From Diploptera punctata (Eukaryota > Arthropoda > Insecta > Blattodea > Blaberidae), in NCBI GenBank assembly GCA_030220185.1, contig JASPKZ010007796.1, positions 620,001-684,000 of the forward strand: a stretch of DNA of 64,000 nt, in the 5' to 3' direction. Position 1 is the first letter of the stretch, and the number at the start of each line of letters is the position of its first letter. Both the position numbers and the translations under genes were made by a program. The notes below the pieces were generated by a model. It was not told the DNA's origin. It ran no database searches and saw nothing but the letters and a program-made list of their open reading frames with translations. Below are positions 35,641 to 46,573 of the stretch, one piece after another.

Positions 35641-35752
35641 CATAGCGTAGTTTTTAAACCGGAATGAGCCAACAGGCTTAATCCCTGAAGATTATGGTAA
35701 TAATACAGTTGATAGCAGTTCCAAGATTGAAAAAAAATTAATTAACTCACTA

Positions 35753-36050
35753 GCACTCTAGAACCATAGGTTCATGGCCGCACGAACATAAATTTTCCAT
35801 TCATCTTTATTTTGAGCTAATGTTTCCCAATCATTCCCTGTATAATTTACCTCTCTCAAATCATGGACAATATTATTCATTTTTTATTAGGCCTACTCCG
35901 GTTTTCCTTGATGAAATTTCGATGTTCCTCATTCATTCGCTATTTGTGCCATATGTCCTGTCAGACTATGAGACTTGACTGTTTTTATTATATCTGATTT
36001 TCCCATAAAAGTCATCTAGCTCATGGTTCACATACTCCTCTCTGTTCGTC
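35753..36050 (-). mobile_element. RTE element, 3'-end fragment
   Basis: The complement of the RTE 3' end, beginning at the usual terminus and running about 300 bases. It lies head-to-head with the next plus-strand copy. Confidence 0.78.
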
Positions 36051-36099
36051 TAAAAATTTTCCTACGCTCTTTAAAGGAGTTGGGAAGTCAAGAATCTCT

Positions 36100-36535
36100 G
36101 TAATGTATGAAATGCGGTGCCATTATACATTACAGAGACTCTTGATTTCCCAACTCCTTTCAAAAAACGTTAAACTGAAAATATATACAACTATTATTCT
36201 ACCAGTTATATTATATGGGTGCGAAACATGGACTCTTACTTTAAGGGAGGAAAGAAGATTACGAGTATTTGAGAATAAAGTTCTTAGGAAAATATTTTTG
36301 GACCAAAAAGAGATGAAATACTTGCATGAAAGCTTCTTGTAGGAAAACCAAAGGGAAAACGCCCAGTTGGTAGACCAAGAATGAGGTGGGAGAATAACAT
36401 TAACTATGATTTGAGGGAAGTAGATTATATAGGGGATGATTGGAAAACATTAGCTGAGGATAGGGATGTATGGAGAGCTTATGTCCGCGCGGCCGTGAAT
36501 CTATGGGTTCGATAGTGCCAGTTAGTTAGTTAGTT
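36100..36535 (+). mobile_element. RTE element, 3' fragment with internal deletion
   Basis: Reads the CHYTLQRLLISQLLSKNVKL block through KVLRKIF, then jumps to the KPKGKRPVGRPRM region, missing about 150 bases. It ends in (TTAG)n. Confidence 0.82.
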
Positions 36536-36844
36536 CTTTAATCTAAAATATCCATAATAGTTTCTCTTATTTTAAAGTAAGAGACTATATAATGTAACTG
36601 GAAGAATTTTTTAATTTATATTTTTAACTTTAACACATTTGAGAAAAATTGGGATGGCAAGAGTATCAATAATGCATAATTAGTATGCACTTCCAGTGTT
36701 CAGCCTAAGTTTAATTTCTTTCTGCGTGTTTATTGTTGCTAAAAATTTTACAAATAAAATTTCAACTTTCCCAAGTATTGAACCCACTAGTCAGGAGCCA
36801 GGCATGCTACCACGTGAGTCAACTATATAATGTAAATGTAATCG

Positions 36845-37645
36845 ATTTTTCATAAGTAATGCCACGAGTGATTTCCAAATTATTGATAAATTCACAACTC
36901 AAGTGAGGAGTGAATTTATCTAGAGAATTTGGAAATTAAGAGTGGCATTTGTTAGGACTATTTAATGAATAAAATTAAGCTGTTTACTCACAAATCATTA
37001 TTTAAATATAGTTATTTTAAAATATTTATATATGTAATATAAACAGCAATGTTTGAAAACAAATGAGAAACATTTGTTATGTCATTTGTTGATCACTGCA
37101 ACCAGATCATATTATTTATTGCCAAATGATCGCAATATTATAAGAACCCTCCATCCATAGTAATTCTGCCCGAATGCAGGTCCTTCACTGCAATCATAGC
37201 ATTTTAATGCTATGCTTGCAGCTTTACTAGGGAATTGTGTAGGTGTGGTAGCTTCCCGTTGTGGTGAAAAAATGAAACACATCAAACTGTTTATAACCAA
37301 CATTATAGGTTATTAATTCATTTATTTTAAAATAAGCAGACAAAATGTTTTAATTATTAATTAATTTTTTATGTCCTATGATGTAAATATGTCAATTATA
37401 TTTTTCTGGAACATAAAGATTTTTACATCTTAATATATAAATTGTTATATTCAACGTATTTAGAGTCAGTCACTGCAAAATAATGATCTGACCTATTCAG
37501 AATGTTAAAAAGGAGGAGCTTGATTTTAATATGACAAAATTAAATTGATAAAATCGAGGTGAAAAAGACTGTGATTGGTTGTAAATCAAAATTCATTGAA
37601 ATGTGATTGGTCATTGATTCCCATTTGGGGCATGAGTTATATAGT
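36845..37645. repeat. Repeat X, second copy, interrupted
   Basis: Same order of blocks as 27475-27915, split by about 340 bases (37130-37470) that include a SINE-B tail and a PLE hairpin fragment. Confidence 0.55.
37146..37262 (-). mobile_element. SINE-B, tail fragment
   Basis: Only the type 2 tail (about 115 bases) is present, inside the repeat 36845-37645. Confidence 0.7.
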
Positions 37646-37654
37646 CTTATGTAA

Positions 37655-38450
37655 CAATTAATGCTAAGCCTATAACAAATACTTGTACAGACTCTTATAA
37701 TGCCACACTTCGACTACTGCGACATATTACTGACTAATCTGACAACTGATCTATCTGACAGACTACAGCATGCTCATAATGTGTGCATTCGATTTATCTT
37801 CAATCTCCGTCGTCATGACCACGTGTCTCCTTCATTTCAGGCCTTATCATGGCTACGCCTAAATGACAGAAGAACTTTACATTCACATACCTTACTATTC
37901 CAAATTCTGCACACATATTTACCAAGTTATTTAACAACACGTTTTCAAAATTTATCGGCTCATCACAATTTAGGAACAAGATCACAAGACTCTTCTTTAC
38001 TTTTGATACAACACAGGACCTGTCTATTCTTTGAATCTTACACAATATCTATGACTAGAGCATGGAACTCACTTCCCAGTCATGTCAGGGACTGTCAATC
38101 GCTATCATTATTTAAATACAAATTAACTGATATCTTAAGTTCGACACAATGAAAACATTAACTGCATAACAACTGTATAGAGCATTCCATTAATAATCAT
38201 CTAGGAAGCTACTTACTTTATTTTACATAATTTAAGTTTTATTATATTCTATGTTTTTGTTAGTATTAGCTAGTATTAGATCACATCATCTTTGTATTTT
38301 GTTTAGTCTGTATTTTAATATCTTAAAATTGTAATATGTATGTAATTTTTTGCATAATTTTACTATTCGCTGGTTGGGTGGAAGAGAAGGCCTTATGGCC
38401 TTAACTCTGCCAGCTAAAATAAAGCATTATTATTATTATTATTATTATAA
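37655..38450 (+). mobile_element. CR1/jockey-type non-LTR, 3' end
   Basis: The open frame 37700-38152 has MPHFDYCDILLTNLTTDLSD, NVCIRFIFNLRRHDH and AWNSLPSHVRDCQSL. A 3' UTR with ttatggccttaactctgcca and (TTA)n follows. Same clade as 34505-35640. Confidence 0.84.
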
Positions 38451-38804
38451 CAACAATCTAACTGACAATCAATTGCAGAAACAAAGTCTAAACCATAATT
38501 ACAGTTTCATTTTTCTATCATTTCCATCACATTCTGCAAAAAAGGAACCAAGCCACAAGCTAATTGAACTGAGAAAAATGCAATTAAAGTTAAATGTCAA
38601 TAAAAAAGTCACAAATAAAAATAAATATTTACTTATTACTTCAACTAACAGAATATCAGTTTTTTATGAGAAAAATTCTACCTTAATTTTTTTTAAATTT
38701 ACGGATTTTACACATTTTTGTTTGCTTCTTTCTGCAGAAAAAAAAAGTGGTATTCTGTCAGTGTTTTATTAATTTGTTCATAGATGGCATAAAAATGCGG
38801 GTGG

Positions 38805-39182
38805 GGTAGAATGAAAATCTACAAAGTTCTCGCTAGACCCATAATCTGTTATGGCAGTGAAGCTTGGACCATCAGAACTCAGGATGACCGTCATATTACA
38901 GCCACGGAGATGAAATTTCTGCAACGAACTGCAGGTTATAGCCTTCTAGACCACCAAAGAAATTCAACCATAGCCAGAGAGTTAAACATTGTACCTATAT
39001 CTGAATATCTCCAAGAATATAGAAACAATTGGCTAGCCCATATTCAGCACATGGATCGTCACAGAATACCAAAACAAATTCTTCACTACATTCCTCGAGG
39101 CAGAAGATCTGTGGGTCCACCTTTTCGGATATGGCGGGAGACCGTAATGGGCCACTGGGCCTAATACTTGAAAGGCAGATGA
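38805..39182 (+). mobile_element. Non-LTR family 2, 3'-end copy
   Basis: The open frame 38811-39164 begins MKIYKVLARPIICYGSEAWT and shows the RT C-terminal block HIQHMDRHRIPKQILHYIPR. It ends in (GATGAT)n at about 39175. Same family as 6845-8060. Confidence 0.82.
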
Positions 39183-39189
39183 TGATGAA

Positions 39190-39400
39190 AATGCGGGTGG
39201 TAAGTTCCTCCATCTCTTTTTTGGTGTTCCAGGTGTCCTTCTCCCATCCTCTGTTAACTTATCTCTTGCTATGCATACAATTTTATCTGGTGTCATGCGG
39301 GATATATGTTGAATCCATACAAATCTTTTTTCCACCCATTTATCTATTTCCTGAATATCCAGCAGTCCAGCTCTTTCATTTCTGGTACTTTGAGCTTGAA
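39190..39400 (-). mobile_element. Non-LTR RT C-terminal fragment
   Basis: The minus strand reads RNERAGLLDIQEIDKWVEKR, HISRMTPDKIVCIARDKL and RTPGTPKKRW, an RT C-terminal tail of a third family. It faces the preceding plus-strand fragment. Confidence 0.65.
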
Positions 39401-40034
39401 TAAAATACATTTTGAGCGGCTTGCTAGGCCGACTGTTCATGGGTTTTATTTTGAATTTTTCCTTCTCCTAGGTCAGTTGCTTCCACTACAGCCTGACCCA
39501 CCCTGGTACTTATGGTTCGCCCTTGGTATTTTATTTTTCCAGTACCCTCCAAACTTGGCAAGCATGCCCCTATCCACCATCTGGGGAGGCACCCAATGGG
39601 GACTAGCAACCACTCACAGGGGGCAATATTTTATCATCATCTATGCAAGTATTTGGCCATGTGTCCTGTTATGTCTCAAAGGGAATTTTCCATTCAGTTC
39701 TTTTTTGGATGTTCCAGTAATCTTTTGCCCAGCATAGCTTTTGGGATTGTGTGAGATGGCATTCATTGATGATGGACTTTCCAGTTGTTCTGGTGGTTTT
39801 GTATATGATGGAGAATTAATTCTGCACCCAACTCTTCTATAATTTCCTCATTTATTTATAGTCTTTGTATAGAATGCTGTATGGCGCATAAATTGCATAT
39901 CATTTCATAGGAGCAACACTTGAGGAACAATAATATAGCATTAACTCATATATTTGAGGGTGGTTCCTTTTTGTAAAATGTGGTCCAATAAAAACTGGGC
40001 TGAGGTTGACTTTAAGATGCACACAATTTTCCAT

Positions 40035-40585
40035 CTAACATTCTTATGCCACTGATGCACTAAACACTTTTCAACCATTTATAATAACATTTCGTACTAT
40101 TTTAAACATTTTGGAACCATTTTATAAACATTTCTTATGATTTTAAATATTTATAAATTACGCGAATATTGTCCATCAGGTTCTAGAGACGCGAATATGC
40201 TTCATCTAACATCCAATAGGTTGCTCTCAAATTAGAGTTACCAACATTTGAAAGTAATTCCAAACCATATTTAGTGTTAGTGTATGTAAAATTAGTTTAT
40301 AGTTTATTATATAATATGCATGCAAATTGTTTAGTTAGGTTAGGAAATGGGGGGTTGGTTTACGTCCATTTTTTTTAGCATTTGGGAATAAATAATATGC
40401 ATGTAAATTTTTTGTTAGGTTAGGAAATGGGAATTTAGTTTACGTCCATTTTTTTAGCATTTGAGAATTTATCCCCAAAGTTGATAATGCCGACTTCAGA
40501 GCCATCTACCGGAAGCTACATTAACCATTACAACAACTCCCGCAACTTGCACATGCACACTGCGATTCTGTGGAACTTAGAAGAA
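40035..40585 (+). repeat. Repeat Y, copy 2, just upstream of IR2
   Basis: Direct-orientation copy of 9665-10200, ending about 265 bp before the IR2 exon. Confidence 0.7.
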
Positions 40586-40851
40586 TTGGTGTGCACCCGT
40601 TTCTCAACCTTATCCTAAGCACTGATATCTCCCTAGATTCAGTATCAAGTAAACATACTGTTTAACAAGCTCCTTACAATAATTACAATAATCATTGGAG
40701 AGGCTCAACTTCTGTGACCTCAATAGACCTAATTTAGCTTCACTAGCTGATGTAATCAAAATGCAAACTTCTGCTATAAACATCTCAATTGATAACTTAT
40801 ACAAAGTATTATTTTCCTATATAACATAATTTGTTTTTGTTTATACAACAG

Positions 40852-42801
40852 AATTCGCTGGTCACCGTGTGGAATATATTAATCACCGTCCAACATACAC
40901 AGCAGTCTATCATGCATATTACTGGAGAAACTACCCCCAACGATGATGACCAACAAATGATACAATGTATTACAATCATATGCAAAAAATTCTTTCAACA
41001 AAATCGTACTCTAGTGATTTCTGGAACCAATTACTCGACGATAATGGAAATGTATATTCTTCGACAGCTGCATGTTATAGGTGAATGGCCCATCGTTATA
41101 TCTGTGCCACCAGAACAAGTAAAGGAACAGAATCCTCTTGATTGGGACACACGAAATGATGACAAACACCATGCGTACATTTTAATTGTCACAATGTACG
41201 AAGATGTAACCCAACATTTGAATTATCTCGAGACTTTCTCTGCATGGAACTCATTGGCAAAATTTGTTGTTGTATTTGCCTCTTCAAGTGGAATTGTAAG
41301 TAACAAAGTGGTACAACAAATATTGTCAGACATGTGGAAATGGAAGATACTCAATGTTGTTGTGTTAGTGCAGAAACGAGTTAACGCTGCGCAGAAGAAT
41401 GACACTGGCAGTGAGATATCTTTAATGACGTGGTTTCCTTATGCATTGCCTTTCATATGTGATAAATTACAAGGTGCAGTGGTTTTAAATTCATGGGTAT
41501 CACAAGGAGAAAAGGGAATATTTCGTTATAATACCTCACTTTTCCCAAATAAAATCTCGAGGAATTTGAAAGGGTGTACATTACGAGTAGGAACAACAAA
41601 TTTTCATCCTTTTGTCTCACTACTGGAAGCTGCTGATAATTATACAAACTTTTCAATAGATGGTATGGACATAAGAACATTGTTTTGTATTACCAAATAC
41701 TTGAATATGGTTGTTAAAATATTACCTAATTCAGACACTAATCCTTGGGGATTGAAACTTGAGAATGGCACATGGACAGGAATGAGTGGAGACCTTACAT
41801 ACAACAAGATTGACATAGCAGTAGCAGGATGGGCTGATAATCTGAGAGATCATTTAATTTTTGGTGTAACCAAACGTTATTTTACTGATATGGCAAAATG
41901 GTACGTACCTAGAGCCAAACCATATCCTCATTGGTTGGGGATAATACGAGTATTTGAGCCAAATTTCTGGGCAGCTCTCTTCTTGGCATTGTCTATATCT
42001 TCAGTATTTTTACGTCTTATATCCATTAAGAAGTTTAGAAATTTGGCTGAAGAAACAGTTAGATATTCAAACATACTGAGCTGCATATCTGATTTATGGA
42101 GCATGATCATATCTGCTCCAATACCTGTTCTACCACAAAGTGCTATTTTCAGATTCTTCTTCATATTCTGGTTGGTATACTCTTTTGTAGTGAGTACTTT
42201 GTTCCAGACATATGTAACAAGCCTTTTGGTAGACCCCGGAATTGAACATCAGATAGCAAGTGTCGAAGAACTTATTGGATCAAACCTGGAATTTTTCTTG
42301 ATGCGTTTTCTGGCAAATTATGTTGATGAACAATTATTAGAGAAGTTGTTTCTAAAAGAAATACTAGACACTCCTGTAGCTTGCTTGGAAAGTGCAGTGA
42401 AAAGTGGAAATGCAGTTACATTACTTAGTAAAACTTTCATAATGGATTCGGCTAACAAACCTGAATTTAAAAATAAGGTATTTCCTCTTTATGGATTCAG
42501 AGAAAATTTTATGGAGTTTCATTTAGTATTTGTATTTAAAAAGAGTGATCCTCTTATAGAAATATTTGATGATATTATTCTGCATTTAGTTGAAGCAGGA
42601 TTGCCAGCACAGTTTATGAGAGAAGTAACGTCAAGCAATGAACGAACATCACAGATGTATACTACAGAATATGAAGAAGTATCAATATTTCATCTTCTAT
42701 CAGCTTTTGTATTGATCACAGTGAGTTGGGGAATTAGTATCCTCATCTTTCTAATCGAGATTTTAATTCCACATGTTAAAGGCCTGTTATTTAAAACTTA
42801 A
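40852..42801 (+). CDS. Divergent ionotropic receptor IR2 (intact main exon)
   Basis: An insect IR-type ligand-gated cation channel, predicted in the dendritic membrane of chemosensory neurons. About 649 codons are open from 40852, just after tttatacaacag, an apparent splice acceptor; the frame stays open upstream to 40831 and the first ATG is near 40912. No signal peptide is visible, so a short 5' exon is probably missing. Landmarks (numbered from 40831): N-terminal region to about 240, S1 lobe starting CTLRVGTTNFHPF, conserved KPYPHWLGIIRVFEPNFW before M1 (about 372-395), pore segment SAPIPVLPQS, M3 VVSTLFQTYVTSLLVDPG, S2 lobe, and M4 about 618-648. There are no internal introns, as in many divergent IRs. 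It is about 20 kb from its paralogue IR1 in the same orientation, suggesting tandem duplication. The ligand is unknown. Confidence 0.92.
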   Translation, partial: NSLVTVWNILITVQHTQQSIMHITGETTPNDDDQQMIQCITIICKKFFQQNRTLVISGTNYSTIMEMYILRQLHVIGEWPIVISVPPEQVKEQNPLDWDTRNDDKHHAYILIVTMYEDVTQHLNYLETFSAWNSLAKFVVVFASSSGIVSNKVVQQILSDMWKWKILNVVVLVQKRVNAAQKNDTGSEISLMTWFPYALPFICDKLQGAVVLNSWVSQGEKGIFRYNTSLFPNKISRNLKGCTLRVGTTNFHPFVSLLEAADNYTNFSIDGMDIRTLFCITKYLNMVVKILPNSDTNPWGLKLENGTWTGMSGDLTYNKIDIAVAGWADNLRDHLIFGVTKRYFTDMAKWYVPRAKPYPHWLGIIRVFEPNFWAALFLALSISSVFLRLISIKKFRNLAEETVRYSNILSCISDLWSMIISAPIPVLPQSAIFRFFFIFWLVYSFVVSTLFQTYVTSLLVDPGIEHQIASVEELIGSNLEFFLMRFLANYVDEQLLEKLFLKEILDTPVACLESAVKSGNAVTLLSKTFIMDSANKPEFKNKVFPLYGFRENFMEFHLVFVFKKSDPLIEIFDDIILHLVEAGLPAQFMREVTSSNERTSQMYTTEYEEVSIFHLLSAFVLITVSWGISILIFLIEILIPHVKGLLFKT

Positions 42802-43053
42802 GTTATCTCTCCAGAAATTATGGTTTCAACAAACTGTCAATTAAATAACTCTAAGTTTATAAATCTTATATAATTTATAGAAATATTGACTTATTTAGTT
42901 ATTGTCAAATGCTGTAATATTTATTTATTGAATCTCCAATATTTCTATTTCACCATCCGGTATATTAAGGTTTTAGTTACAATACAATTAATTATTTACA
43001 GTAATTTAGAGTATGGTTAATTTCTAGTGTTACATAATAATGTAATATGAACA

Positions 43054-43059
43054 AATAAA
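43054..43059 (+). terminator. Candidate polyadenylation signal of IR2
   Basis: AATAAA about 250 bases after the IR2 stop, in an AT-rich tail. A run of about 11 genomic A residues follows around 43078-43088. Confidence 0.45.
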
Positions 43060-43228
43060 TAAATTAATTAACAAACCAAAAAAAAAAACTAACTCAAAGT
43101 CTCTTAAAAATATGTAGATCAAAGTAGAAAAAAAATGTTATAATTTCTTTAAAAAATATACCACATGAATTAGAAAACTGTCCTCTTTACGATGATATAA
43201 ACAAACACCTTAAGCATTCTCCGATTAG

Positions 43229-43430
43229 AGAGATTATCATCATCATCATCATCATAGTACATTCACAAATTTAGGCCATTTGTTGACCTGTTTCTGCCTC
43301 AAGAGAAAAACCATCCAGAAGTGTTTTGAGTGGACGTCCTGGTCTTCTTCTTCCTGCAGGTTGATATCTTAACATTTGTTTGGGTATCCTGTGATCTTCC
43401 ATCCGATGATCATGTTGCATCCAATATATT
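43229..43430 (-). mobile_element. Non-LTR family 8, 3' end
   Basis: The complement of the 14430-14665 family with a longer (ATC)n tract at 43229-43256. Confidence 0.62.
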
Positions 43431-43534
43431 GACTTAGGCTTTCATGGCTGGAGTTATTATGATGATCTTGTAGATTTCCGGACTGTTGGCCGTGGTCTTG
43501 ACGCTTGTAGTTCCCCGATGTTTCACCAGTCTCA

Positions 43535-43800
43535 TTTCAGGTTGTAAGGAGTAGTGACGTGTATATAACCTCTCCTACCAAATTCTCATCCTCACCTTCT
43601 CATGGTACAACCCGTTTTCACAAACGAGGTTCTGAGGACCGAGTCATGGCGGTAAAACCGTTCCATCAGGCACTGAGTAAATGCGGTATTCTAATGTCTG
43701 TCCAGAGACTAAAAGGTAGCAGCCCTACCACTGGACAACTTAGCGTCGGGCCAGTAACCCGTCCTAAGGAACTTCAACACTACTTTCAAGTCTCAACATG
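43535..43800 (+). mobile_element. SINE-F, partial copy
   Basis: Shares the blocks ataacctctcctaccaaatt and gaggaccgagtcatggcggt with the SINE-F at 2895. It begins after a PLE 3'-end remnant. Confidence 0.6.
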
Positions 43801-44469
43801 AAAAAATCCAGAAGAGATTATTATTAAAACATATAAAAACCAAATTGGAAATTTTACGTATCTCATAAGATAAATTCTTCTCATCTGGTCATGTTTTTCT
43901 CAGAGAACACTATCCCCATTCTCAACTACACTATTCTTATGAGGTGAGGTTTCAGATTAAATTTTTATTGATCGTTACCTCATTTCACTTTTCATTGATT
44001 ATTTCTAAAAAAAAGATATGGTGTTTATATCATCCCAAAAAGAACATTTTTCTTTTTCACATACCATCCCCCTCACCAAAAAAATCCTGATTCATCCCAA
44101 AGAAAAAAATTCTAAATCATTATAGCAAATTTTTTTAATTTTTTTTTTATTTAAAATCTTATATATTGCACACTTTGAATTTATTACACCAGGAGTATTG
44201 ACAAATATTCCAAAATTACTCCAAATATAATTTCTAAAAATATGCCTAAATTTTAATTTAATAATAGAAAAACACATGTACATCCGAGCACTGGTAATTA
44301 ATCATAACAATGAAGTAGATAATCATCCAATCATTAAAATTCATAATTGTATTAAAATTAATGTTGGGAAGTAAACATTATGAGGTTATATCATTAATAT
44401 TGAGTGGAGAACATATTTTTAATAACTCACCTCATACAATTTCAAATTTATTTGATTTAAGACCATTGG

Positions 44470-44498
44470 TTTCGAATGAATTTTTCATTCATCTTCAG
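44470..44498 (-). ncRNA. Hammerhead-ribozyme-like core
   Basis: Minus strand: CTGAAGA, T, GAATGA/TCATTC stem II, GAAACC. Mirror of 44518-44545. Confidence 0.62.
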
Positions 44499-44517
44499 TT
44501 TATTTTCATGACTCCAA

Positions 44518-44545
44518 CTGAAGATGAATGAAAAATTCATTCGAA
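44518..44545 (+). ncRNA. Hammerhead-ribozyme-like core with 3-bp stem III and GTC triplet
   Basis: CTGAAGA, T, perfect 6-bp stem II GAATGA/TCATTC, GAAACC AAT GGTC: stem III ACC/GGT closed, followed by the preferred cleavage base C. The cleanest example in the window. Confidence 0.66.
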
Positions 44546-44659
44546 ACCAATGGTCTTAAATCAAATAAATTTCAAATTGTATGAGGTGAGTTAATAAAAA
44601 TATGGTGAAATTAAATGTTTCTTACCTTTCCTCATATAAATTTTCTAAGTTGATCGCGA

Positions 44660-44688
44660 TTTCGAGACTATAACTGTCTCATCATCAG
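44660..44688 (-). ncRNA. Hammerhead-ribozyme-like core
   Basis: Minus strand: CTGATGA, T, GAGACAG...AGTCTC stem II, GAAATCGCGATC. Mirror of 44921-44948. Confidence 0.62.
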
Positions 44689-44920
44689 AACTATGTTGGC
44701 GACTGGTGTTATGTCGATTGGAAGAAACTCTTCTTCTTCCCTCTGTTGGTGGACCGATGAACCTCTGGATCAGGTCAAAATTTGCAGGAATTTCGAAGTT
44801 CATAAGTTTTCCTTCGTTTTTCTGCAAATTTTGACCTGATCCAGAGGTTCATCGGTCCACCAACAGAGGGAAGAAGAAGAGTTTCTTCCGATCGACATAA
44901 CACCAGTCGCCAACAAAGTT

Positions 44921-44948
44921 CTGATGATGAGACAGTTATAGTCTTGAA
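44921..44948 (+). ncRNA. Hammerhead-ribozyme-like core
   Basis: CTGATGA, T, GAGAC/GTCTT stem II, GAAA, two-base-pair stem III AT/AT, cleavage base C. The reading frame DDETVIVSK runs through it. Confidence 0.62.
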
Positions 44949-45364
44949 ATCGCGATCAACTTAGAAAATTTATATGAGGAGAGGTAAGAAACATTTAATT
45001 TCACCATAAATTAAACCTCATAGTGATTAATTCCTATAAAAGTTAAATATTAAAAATATGTTCTCCACTCACTATTAATACCTCATAATGTTTACTGTCC
45101 AGCATTAATTTAATATAATCATCCAATCAGTATAATTTATCTGCAGAAAGAATAAGTAATTAATTATAACACAAGTTTCAGGATATCTGGTATTGATTGA
45201 GAATCAAAAAACAACTGGAGGTGAGTACAGATGCTGGATAAATGAACAAAACTGAATACCACATTTGTTTAGCACATCACCAGACTGGCCATGTGCAAAA
45301 AGCAAGCAATTAATATCACAAATCAAATATTAATAATAATAAATACGATGATAATTGTGAAATA

Positions 45365-45727
45365 GTCCACTGCTGTGGTCTCGAGGTAGCATGCTGCCTT
45401 GTCATGCAGCAGGCTCGGGTTCAATCCCCAGTCGGGACAATTTTCCTGAGTGATGTTTTTTTTGGAGTTTTTCCTCACCTGTAAGACAAACGTCAGGAAA
45501 CTTTAAGGCCCAAACGGTCCCTGCGAACATCATCTGGCCATCATCATCATTCATTTTCATTAAGTTTAGGGTCAAGGTCTCTCCTGGTGCATCATCACCT
45601 ATCATATATCATCCGGGCAGCATAATTCTGCCTTCCATGCGCCCCAACCTCAGAAGTGGGTTACAATAACACCATGCGAGGAGAGAATACCAGAATGTCA
45701 AAATGACAATGTGGTGGCATTGAATAA
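45365..45727 (+). mobile_element. SINE-A (tail type 1)
   Basis: Same head, body and tail as 21637-21994, more diverged. Confidence 0.75.
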
Positions 45728-45865
45728 AAAAAATAATTGTGAAATACATATATGAAGATTGAAATAATTCTAAATTGCATAACATATCATATCAAAATTA
45801 AATACATTTGCAAAGAACAGCAAGTAAAATTAAGAAATAAATTAAAATGCTTTATAAACTCTTCC

Positions 45866-46182
45866 TGGCGCGACACGCCTAGAAGGCCCATAACCTACCA
45901 TCCGGCTGCTGGCCTCACATCCACATGTGTCAATCACAGAGGTAGATGATCATCAGCCAGTGTAGGGGTGACATGTAGTCAGCATGTCGAGTCCCCCAGC
46001 CGTTATAGCTGGTTTCCTCAACCTGGAGTCGCTACTTATTGTAGCTACCCAAATGCCTCACGATGCTGGGTGGGCACCGGTCCCATACTGACCGAAATTC
46101 CATGAGAAAATTTCTTACCCCCATGGAGACTAAAACCAGCGCAAGTCCCATAGCTCTGCGCCACTTGGCTACGGCATGGGAC
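45866..46182 (-). mobile_element. SINE-C
   Basis: Full copy abutting the PLE foldback at 46183. Confidence 0.75.
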
Positions 46183-46573
46183 AAAATGCTTTATACCTCA
46201 CCTCATATCCAGTCTTCTAATTATACCGGTTTCAAGGCTTAGGCAGCTTCATCTTCAAAAATTCTTGTCAACTGATGTTATGTCGATCAGGAGAACTGCT
46301 TCTTACTCCCTCTGTTGGTGGACCAATGAACCTCCGGATCAAATCAAAATCCCTGGGAATTTCGAAATTCATGTTTTTCTTTCTTGTTTTGTTTAATTCA
46401 CAAGGATTTTGATTTGATCTGGAGGTTCATTGGTCCACCAACAGAGGGAAGAAGAAGCTGTTCTCCCGATCGACATTAACATCAGTCAAGAAATTATTGA
46501 AGATGAAGCTGCCTAAACTTTAAAATCAGTTTAATTAGAAGACTGGACATGAAGTGAGGAATAAAGCATTTTA
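46183..46573. repeat. PLE foldback (391 bp)
   Basis: Arms about 46183-46390 and 46400-46573 (ggttcattggtccaccaaca against tgttggtggaccaatgaacc). The ribozyme-like core is mutated to TTGAAGA on both arms. Its left end abuts a SINE-C. Confidence 0.85.

Larger units (their letters stand above)
44412..44600. repeat. PLE foldback, inner hairpin 1
   Basis: Arms 44412-44498 and 44518-44600 are complementary (ggtttcgaatgaatttttca against tgaaaaattcattcgaaacc) around a loop of about 19 bases. Confidence 0.9.
44601..45007. repeat. PLE foldback, inner hairpin 2 (407 bp)
   Basis: Arms of about 190 bp; the centre falls within the PLE ORF (MNFEIPANFDLIQRFIGPPT on the arms). Confidence 0.9.
44319..45129. 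mobile_element. Composite nested PLE foldback with 15-bp target duplication
   Basis: The insert 44334-45114 is bounded by the perfect direct repeat ATAATCATCCAATCA (44319-44333, 45115-45129). Outer inverted ends of about 35 bp (gggaagtaaacattatgagg against cctcataatgtttactgtcc) enclose two complete hairpins, 44412-44600 and 44601-45007. Confidence 0.85.

Noticed and set aside
39400..39800. Frames overlapping on both strands near 39.3-39.75 kb as a gene
   Set aside because: No domain, no splice support, and the flanks are LINE fragments.
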